From NCBI RefSeq assembly GCF_009730915.1, contig NC_052480.1:23076419-23140418 (forward strand): a stretch of DNA of 64,000 nucleotides, in the 5' to 3' direction. Positions within the stretch are counted from its first letter, which is position 1; the number at the start of each line of letters is the position of its first letter. This stretch comes from Dioscorea cayenensis subsp. rotundata. Its lineage: Eukaryota; Streptophyta; Magnoliopsida; Dioscoreales; Dioscoreaceae. A model generated the notes under the pieces. That model searched no databases. It was not told the origin of the DNA and saw only the letters and a list, made by a program, of their open reading frames with translations. Below are positions 56,600-64,000 of this stretch, piece after piece. Position numbers and translations under genes: made by a program.

Positions 56600-58260
56600 C
56601 TTCAAAGGAGGAGTCATCCATACTCAAGTTACTCTAGGAAGAGCAAACCAGGGCGTCAACAACTTTGTCCACCACCATTAGATACCTATCTTCGAAGGAG
56701 TGATTTTGAGAGGAAGAATAAAGAATAACAGAGGAAATAAGCATTGATTCCACATTCCACCACGCAGAGAAGTTTCGAGAGCCAACGAGATTTGCTTTTT
56801 GGGGATATCCGCACAAATGCTAGAGAGTGGTAAGGGCGGCAACACCTCATAACAAGAGACATCATCAGAGTTGATAGGAGGGAAAGTAGGTGGCACCCCT
56901 CGTGACTAACAGGAGAATTATCACTAGTATTGGGACCACCAGACAAAATTCCAACATGTGAGAGAACCTCTGGATTTGTTGTTTGAAGTTTCAAGGAGTT
57001 TTGAGATGCACGGGACAACCCACCTCTCCCTGTGATGGCGCCACGTGGCACCTACATGCAACAATGAGTGACCACGTGTTGTGAGGAGGTCCAAGCTAGT
57101 GGCCAGGCTTCAATATCTGGAGCATTGTCCCCACGTTGCTCACCAGAGTTAAGGTTTTGAGATTTGGTGGTTCCACCACTGCGACCTCCTCTCCTTCCCT
57201 GCGAAGCAATGTGTCACTATCGCAGTTTTATCCAGGGCCCGAACTCGCTATCATTTTCAGAAGGTTGCTAAGAGGGTTTGGTGTTGCCGATGATACCTTC
57301 CTGCTCTTTGTCGACCTCATTGAGCTGCATCTCTGTTTCAGCTAGCACCTGCTCTGGCTCAACAAGACCAGATGGCACATGCGAACTTGAGTGCAAGTGA
57401 CTGCTAGCGAAAGAGCAGTTTTCCTCGCCGTGTCCAAGCATCCCGCACCTATAACAGAAAACTGGTAGTTTTTCATAAAGAACAAGAACAAAAATAGAAT
57501 ACCCACTATACTTCACCTAGGTCCTCTATTGTAATAGTTGCTCAAGATCAAGTTCCAAATAGATAGGAGCAAACTTGCTCATGAATGATCAAGAGTATGT
57601 TCATCAACTTTAAGAATACGACCAAACTGGGAAGCCACTAGTTCAAGAATTTCACCTCCCCATAGTTCCATGTGCAAGTGATAGATCTGAATCCAAACAA
57701 CCGCAGTCGAGAGCTTCTCAAACACTGGTTGAAAGCTTTCTGACCATAGGAGAGTTGGAGAATTCTTCCAGCAACCGTCCATGGACCGTCTCACAATAGA
57801 CGACCCTGCATTTCAGAAGACTCACATTAAATATAATAAAAACCATTGGGAAGATCCACCACGATGAAAGCTCCCAGTCCTCACTAGGCGTCAACCAAGG
57901 CAAGCTTGGCTTGGTCCAGAGGGAGAGCCTTGCCCAAAAATTTTGCGTATAGTGATGTTTGCATGCTGTCCCTGGCATGAATTTTAGAGATCATGATCTA
58001 TCGTGATTGAAGCAAAGGAGGCATTTTTAATTTTTTTTTCAAAGTGATCTCTTCTCAGATGTGGAGGATGGTCCTAAAGGTCTAAATTGGGTTAGGCAAT
58101 AACAACATTTGCCCAAGAGACTCTAGCAGATGGTCCTGGACGAGAGCGAGGGGCTGATGGCCATGAGGGGGACATCAAAAGGGCTGGGCAAGAGGACTAC
58201 AGAGAAGAAGGAAAAAACATGAAAAAAATTGAAGAACTCTTAGTTCAAAGACTTAGGTTC
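56600..58260 (-). pseudogene. LINE first reading frame remnant (DUF4283-like and zinc knuckle)
   Basis: The minus strand carries an RNA-binding-like region: ANITIRKIFGQGSPSG at about 57950; then SMDGCWKNSPTLLWSESFQP; then LHMELWGGEILELVASQFGR at about 57690. Then comes a CCHC knuckle, VFCYRCGMLGHGEENC (about 57430), typical of plant L1 ORF1 proteins. Upstream the sequence RVSWANVV at about 58110 fits the N-terminal part. Many stops interrupt it. The 5' end of the element is not sharply defined. Confidence 0.72.
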
Positions 58261-61171
58261 TTGTTCAGAGATGCTGATGATACCTTACATGGAGTGTATA
58301 TCTCATCTATAGTTTATTAGTTTTTCAATCTCTATATATACCTTCATTGTAACTATGCAGGGATGAGAGATGCGGACTTTTGATTAACACATTATAATGG
58401 TGTTATTTATTTATTCATTGTTCATTTTACTATTAAATTACGCTAAGTCAACAACAACAACAACCATTTTCATTGATGAGCAAATAAAATGATACACTAA
58501 GTCACACTAACAAGAAATGAAAAAGCTTTTCCTTCTCTTGTGTTTGTTTAATAACATACTCCAACATTTGATTGTGTAATGTGCTCATATTTAATTCATA
58601 TCAAATGCATTCATGAAGTACTTCTCTAAAAAAACTCCTTGAAATCCTTCTTCTTGGTCATCACCTCCTTGTCATAATATATATAGTCAGTCATGGATTA
58701 ATTAAGCTTTCCAATTTTCCCCAATCTCCAGGATCAACTCTTCACACTTGCTTAAGGTGAGGGCTTGTGGAATTTTTAAAGAACTTGCGCACACTCAAGT
58801 TTATCCACTTTGGTGAAAAAAAATTAATGAAATTTTAATTAGATTTTTCTAAGAAATGAATTTTGAAGTAATAACAATTCAAAATCTAAAACATGAGAAG
58901 AAGAGTGGTATGGAAAGCGATGTCTCATTGCTAATGTTACCAATCTGAGGGCAAAAGAGTCATTGCATATGCATTTATGATTGATCAATTTTGGAGGATA
59001 GCTTCGGGATAAAATTGGGATATTCAATACATTACACACACAAAAAAACCCTCAAGGATTGTTACTTTCTTTGAATAATAAGAATTGATTTAGCTAATTA
59101 ATCATCTAATTAATTAATTTGGTCAAATAGAATAATCTTATATTAAATAGGTCAACTGATATTGACCTTTTAATTAACAGGTCAAACAAATTGACTAATT
59201 ATAACCGGAATTCATTTATAATTAGTTCAACTTCATATTTTGATCATGAAATTTAGGTTGGGAATAAGAGTTCAATCCGATAACCTTACACAGTCTGCTA
59301 AATAACATTGTAAAATGTATATTTATAATATTAATAAAAAAAAGTTATAATAAAAATTTGGAGAAATCATATTTATTGTACAATTAATTTAAATATTTTC
59401 AGAATAAAACCATTTTCAAGTAAATTTGTATTGAATTTTAATATCTAAAATTATATAAACCAATGAATATTCCTAAATTAGTGTGTCAATTCTTAACCTC
59501 AGGAGTAAAACATATTTTTTAAAATTTGGGAAAATATATTTTCATTTGAAAGTTAAATCTTTTTTTAAAAAAATAAAACCCAAGAATTGAATAGGCTCAT
59601 TCACTTAATTCAATTGTAACCAAATAGTGCACATCAGTAATATATATGAATATCTATCATCTAAAAATGTCTTTAGATTCAAAATCTAGGAACATTAACC
59701 ATTGGATTACTATCCAACATCCTCAACACATTTATAAATAATATTGAACAGTTCAAATATTATCACACATTGGTACATAATAATTATAAACAGTAAATTT
59801 ACAAAATATTTATATAAATAATAGACATTGGATCACCATCCAATAATTATAAACAAATATCTTTAGTAAACAATCATTTCCTTACGCATACAGATGATTT
59901 AAACGTGTATATGTATAGTTATTTATAATTTATGAAATATTTAAGTTTCTCTAATAATAGTAATAATATGTTAGGAAGAGGTAGTCAAAGTGTAAGGGTG
60001 GGAAAAAAAACATGGTCAAATAGGAAAAATGACAGGCCGGCCCTTGAAGATTGGATCTCTAAATCAGTGACTCTTTCATGCACGTTGCCAACATCAGACA
60101 TATGGCTCCATTTCATCAATCAAACTTTCCTAACTTTTTCTTTATTATCAAACAAGCAACATCACAATAGTACATTAGTACTAATGTTTTAATTTTCTTC
60201 TTATTATTTTTTTAAATTAGGTTAAGCTATATATTTTATAAAATCATTAAATGAAAAAATGATCATAATGTTTAATGTTTTAATTTTCTTTTTTTTTTTA
60301 ATTGAGTTAAGTTATATACTTTATAAAATCATAAAATAATTTAAATGATCATAACATAAAAAATTACGTGTAAAGTATCCCTTTTTCTTATAAACAGAAT
60401 TTTTTTAATTTTTATTTATAATATAAACAAATCATCTTTACACATATTTAATATTTTTTTATTATTAGGTTTTAAAAGGAAGTTGAACCCTCGAACTTCT
60501 TTTATATGAGAAATACAACTAAATTTGTTAATATTGTGATTAAATAAAAATAAATTAGAAGAAAGGAAGGAACAATTAATAAAGGAATGAAGGCATATAT
60601 CCCAAGGGGAATGAGCATGATTAGATAGAAGCATAAAGGGCAAAGATATATGTAAACAGTTGGAATACATGAGAAAGTTGATGTTTTGTTTTGTATTGAT
60701 GTCTAATGGCCAGTTGAAGAGGATACAAGTCCACCTAAGTCTACATGCTTTGTTCACAACTTTAACATATAGCAAACAGTTGAACAGTAATATGTACTAG
60801 GGAGGGCATTTATTTTAGATGGCATTGGAGTGTAGAAGGGCTTTAATGAGGGATTAACACATTTTCATGTGTATGTGTATCTTTTTATTTTTATTTTTTA
60901 TTTTGTATTTTTAATCTCAAGTGTTTTTAATAAAAAAACTGATATAAAAACATGCACCAGTTATAATAACTGCATTGCGAGTTGAGAAACTCAAATTAAA
61001 AACCCTTCAATTACAAGACTAATTTTATATTCTTATTTTTTATAATATTATATGTTTTATATTCTTTTAACTCCCATTTTTTTAAAATGAATTCTCGTTA
61101 TTTATTATTTTAATAAAAAATATTCATCTACACACCACTGCAATTTGCACACTAAAAAAAATCATAGATGC

Positions 61172-61215
<44 letters not shown>

Positions 61216-62100
61216 TAATTGATTATATAAAAATATAACCTCCACATACATATTTATATTGCAAAGAAAAATAAACACATGATATCATGATCAAAATCAC
61301 AATGGAACCAAAGTGGAGAAACAGGGCAGAATAAATTACTTCTTATAACTTGATGGAAATGGCTTTTCTCAAATCAATGATCATGAATAATACTATTTTC
61401 TTTTGTATACATATATATAATATCATTTGTTAATATAAAGTTGTTATTATAAGCCAAAAATCTCACAGTATAAATTAATGTGGTATTTGGTTTATCCAAT
61501 TAGTTGGTCGATAAAGATATGAGATTAAAAATAATAATAATAATAATAATAATGAATATGGAAGAGAATTTTTATTTGAGTTGATCTAATCAGGATTAAA
61601 AAATTTAATTTAAATTAACAATATTAATAAAGTCAGAATAAAAAAAATCAATACAAATAATTTTATATTAAAAAAAAAAAGGTTGTTAACATAAGATTTG
61701 ATGTAACGCTAATAACAAACCGATCTTCAGCTCAAATTCAGTTTTATTAAAAGAATAAATTGAAAAATAATTGAAAAAAGAAAAGAATCAAAGAAGAACA
61801 GTAAAAGCTGGACATGAGTTGGAGACATTGGAATCAACAAAGTAAAAAAATGAAAAATAAAAAAAATAAAAAAAGAGAGAATAACATTTAAAAAAAAAGA
61901 AGATTAAAATTTTTTTTTTAAAAAAAAAAATTCCAGCTGTCACGAGGAAAGCATTGCATGCTTCGTCAGAGGTTGTCCCCAGGCTCGACTTAAAATCAAG
62001 AGATAACGACAAGGCTTAGTCTTAATTGTGCCCGTTTAATCCTTAATTAAGTCCTTAATACGCGGATTAGATCGGGGATTAATCGAGGCATCTCTTGGAG
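58261..62100. other. AT-rich intergenic region, no gene supported
   Basis: Nearly 4 kb hold only short chance frames. Visible items are TTAATTAATT words near 59100-59120, an (AAT)n run at 61171-61215, another at about 61530-61551, and A-runs at 61669-61680 and 61912-61930. A GC-richer block from about 61933 onward is probably the proximal promoter of the next gene. Confidence 0.6.
61171..61215. repeat. (AAT)n microsatellite
   Basis: About fifteen uninterrupted TAA units. Confidence 0.95.
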
Positions 62101-62101
62101 C

Positions 62102-62108
62102 TATAAAA
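62102..62108 (+). promoter_or_regulatory. TATA box of the right-edge gene
   Basis: TATAAAA sits in CTATAAAAGC directly before a GA/CT-rich leader. Transcription would be expected to start about 30 bp downstream (near 62135). The ATG at 62118, which opens a 72-codon frame, would then lie upstream of the transcript. Confidence 0.65.
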
Positions 62109-62129
62109 GCTCCATCCATGGTGGCTGAG

Positions 62130-63479
62130 GAGAGCGAGCGAGCGAGCGGGGGGGAACGAGAGAAAAGAGTAAAGGAGCTCCTCTCTCGCCCTCGCCTTAG
62201 GTCTCGCTTCCCTTTTTGTTGTAGATCTTTGATTCTTATAGGTTTGTGGTTTAGGTTTTTTTCTTTTTTTCTTTTTTTTTTTAGCTTTTGGTTGTTGGTC
62301 TTTGTTATTTGGTGTTGGATTTTGGTGGATTTGTGAGAGGATTAGGGTTTGTGGTTGTGGTTTCGGGCGGAATTGAAGGCGGCTGGAGTTTTGGAGACGG
62401 ATCTGGCGGTTTAAGCTTCGGTTCAGGTAAAAATGAGAATTTTTTTCTTTTGTTTTATGGATGTGAATGTGAATGTATGGATTGTTTTGTGGTTTGCTTG
62501 ATTTTGGTTATTATTGGCTTTGATCTGTTCCTTTTGTGAGCAAAGCTGGGGTTTTTGTGTTTGTGGCTTCGAGATCTGAGAGATGGGGCTTTGTTTTGTA
62601 TGTTTGGATTATTGCGTTTCTGTGTGTGTGGCTGAACTTAAAGATCTTGTGAAAAAACGTTGCTCTGTTTGTTTCTCTTCAAATAAGTTTTTTTTTTCCT
62701 ATTATGCACTGTTTCTATATAAAAAAAAAAGTATGATCTTTTGTAGTAGCTAAAAGAGGTTAGATTGTCTTTTGATCTGTTGACTTGTTTATGGAGTTGA
62801 TCACTTATTATAGAGATTTTATCTAGGTGTAGTGTCACTGAAATGCTACATTATTTTAGAATTTTAATATAATGTTGCTAAAATTGCTTTCTTTAGAGGA
62901 GGGTGAAGAAAAGGTGCGTCTTTAGCTGATAAGTAGTGTTTGTGGCGTTGGTGTTTAATATGCTAATGTTAATACCTTTTCTAAGGAAGCTTTGGTAGTT
63001 GTTTGTTTAAAAATCATTCTCTTTCATCAAAAGAATTGTTTGATTGGTCAGAGGTGATAAACTGCAATGCAATGCCTTTTCTTTTATGTGGTTCAGTACT
63101 GGTCTTTTCTTTTCTTTTCTTCTTTTTAAACCTGCTTCTATCATATGTTGTTACCTAAAGTTTTTAATTAATTTAGCTTGATCTTCAATTTTGTTTACTA
63201 TCCTTGTTTTCTTTAGTGTTGTATTTATATACTCATGAGTGAAGATCTGTACTATCTATATATTTGCCACTTATAGTAAGTTGATTATATTAAAGATTAT
63301 AATTTCTATTAACCTTCATTTTGTTGAGTGGATCTTTGTTGCAGATGTTTCATTTTAGTTCTGTATGATAATGTTCTATGTTTTGATTTTCTCAGATGCA
63401 AGTTATGGTATAGATCTGTAACATGGAACCATTCACCAGATTGATCTGTTGAATTTTTTATGTCTCAGAGACTGTCAAG
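62130..63479 (+). other. 5' leader with a 1-kb leader intron
   Basis: A CT/GA-rich leader exon ends at a good donor, TTCAG|GTAAAA (62427). The acceptor TTATGTCTCAG ends at 63468, eleven bases before the start codon. The intron is T-rich as plant introns are. Large leader introns often raise plant gene expression, which is general knowledge and not shown here. Confidence 0.6.
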
Positions 63480-64000
63480 ATGGAGGGTTGCCCAGCTAGA
63501 TTTGGTGCCATTAGCCAACTATTTCCAGAACAAGCATCTGAGATCAAATCAAGATTTTGGCAGAATGGTTATCAGGCACACACGAGAACAGAACTCATCT
63601 GCCCTGAACCTCGTCGGGCGACTCGGGCTCCCTATGTCTTGGATGGTCTCAACAGATCCTGCTCCCGGCCAAAGGGGTAAGATGTTATTAACTTTTGAAA
63701 AATAGATGGCTAGTGTCCATTGTGTTGCCCGATCAACTTCATTGTGAAGAATTCTAACTCTCCGAGTCTGATTACATTGCAGTATGATGCAAATGCATCG
63801 AGGGGAATTTGAGATCTTGGACATAATCTTGAACAAGGTACCTGTTGGTATTCTTTCCTCAAACCTCGAGTGAGTTTGACTGTTAAGAGTTGTTATTCTT
63901 GTGTACTGGTGACACTTACAAGTTCACTTCCAGCAGGATGATGGAGATCTAGATACAGGCAACCAAATGAGCTTCTTCTGCGGCTCACCTCCTGTTCGCA
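63480..64000 (+). CDS. N-terminal part of a conserved-looking plant protein of unknown function (runs off the edge)
   Basis: Three exons are in phase: 63480-63676, 63783-63837 and 63934 to the edge. The encoded start reads MEGCPARFGAISQLFPEQ, then FWQNGYQAHTRTELICPEP, GEFEILDIILNK and MSFFCGSPPVR. I do not recognise a named domain. The regular phases, good splice sites and the TATA/leader arrangement support a real gene. The acceptor of the third exon is CAGCAG, so use of either AG would add or drop one Gln. An ATG at 63460 in another frame lies within the predicted leader intron. No catalytic motif or membrane segment is visible. Confidence 0.7.

Noticed and set aside
62118-62336. 72-codon upstream frame in the right-edge leader
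   Set aside because: Its ATG lies only about 10 bp after the TATA box, upstream of the expected transcript start, and the peptide is low-complexity.
63460-63705. 81-codon frame starting at 63460
   Set aside because: Its ATG falls inside the predicted leader intron; the frame from 63480 continues correctly across two splice junctions.

Overview
This is nuclear DNA from a flowering plant. Genes are split by spliceosomal introns with GT..AG borders, and the window carries a nuclear class II tRNA-Ser, a pentatricopeptide-repeat (PPR) gene, an organellar RNA-editing factor of the MORF family, a plant U-box ligase and the plant-specific SnRK1 beta-gamma subunit. Spacers are AT-rich and full of plant transposons (MULE, Ty3/gypsy, LINE, hAT and SINE-like). 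I could not fix the genus. The moderate coding GC argues against a grass, but that is only an impression.

Layout. 1-660: probable 5' end and promoter of a minus-strand gene that leaves the left edge. 1404-8361: a complete MULE transposon with 206-bp near-identical terminal inverted repeats and a perfect 10-bp target duplication; its transposase is damaged in the catalytic core. 8388-16780 (minus): a MORF8/RIP1-like gene whose fourth coding exon is cut by a full 5.4-kb Ty3/gypsy element (9300-14701, 433-bp LTRs, 5-bp duplication). The MORF core remains intact upstream of the insertion, and the LTR end supplies an immediate stop. 16948-17029: tRNA-Ser(AGA). 20115-21638: intronless PPR gene. 23748-24203 and 24641-24833: a hAT-type MITE and a SINE-like element. 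25829-29112 (plus): PUB42-like U-box/ARM gene in three coding exons, convergent with 29375-34371 (minus), a 13-exon SnRK1 beta-gamma (SNF4-like) gene. The two stop codons lie 262 bp apart.

About 34795-48290 is a tandem array of roughly eleven 1.17-kb monomers starting about 0.4 kb upstream of the SNF4-like start codon. Each monomer holds a coding-like relic, a GC-rich block and a hypervariable G-rich or TG tract. One monomer carries a 623-bp hAT-type element with a perfect 8-bp duplication. From 48293 to about 58260 lies a decayed L1-type LINE (minus), split by a foreign segment of about 4.7 kb. That segment contains minisatellites, extreme AT low-complexity DNA and a processed, broken copy of a PTI1-like kinase. 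58260-62100 has no gene that I can support. 62102 to the right edge is the 5' part of a plus-strand gene (TATA box, leader intron, three partial coding exons) for a protein I do not recognise.

The host genes do not form a pathway cluster. MORF and PPR proteins both act in organellar RNA editing or processing, but that proximity may be chance. The most notable features are the LTR-terminated MORF gene, the G-rich tandem array at the SNF4-like promoter side, and the nested transposon history.
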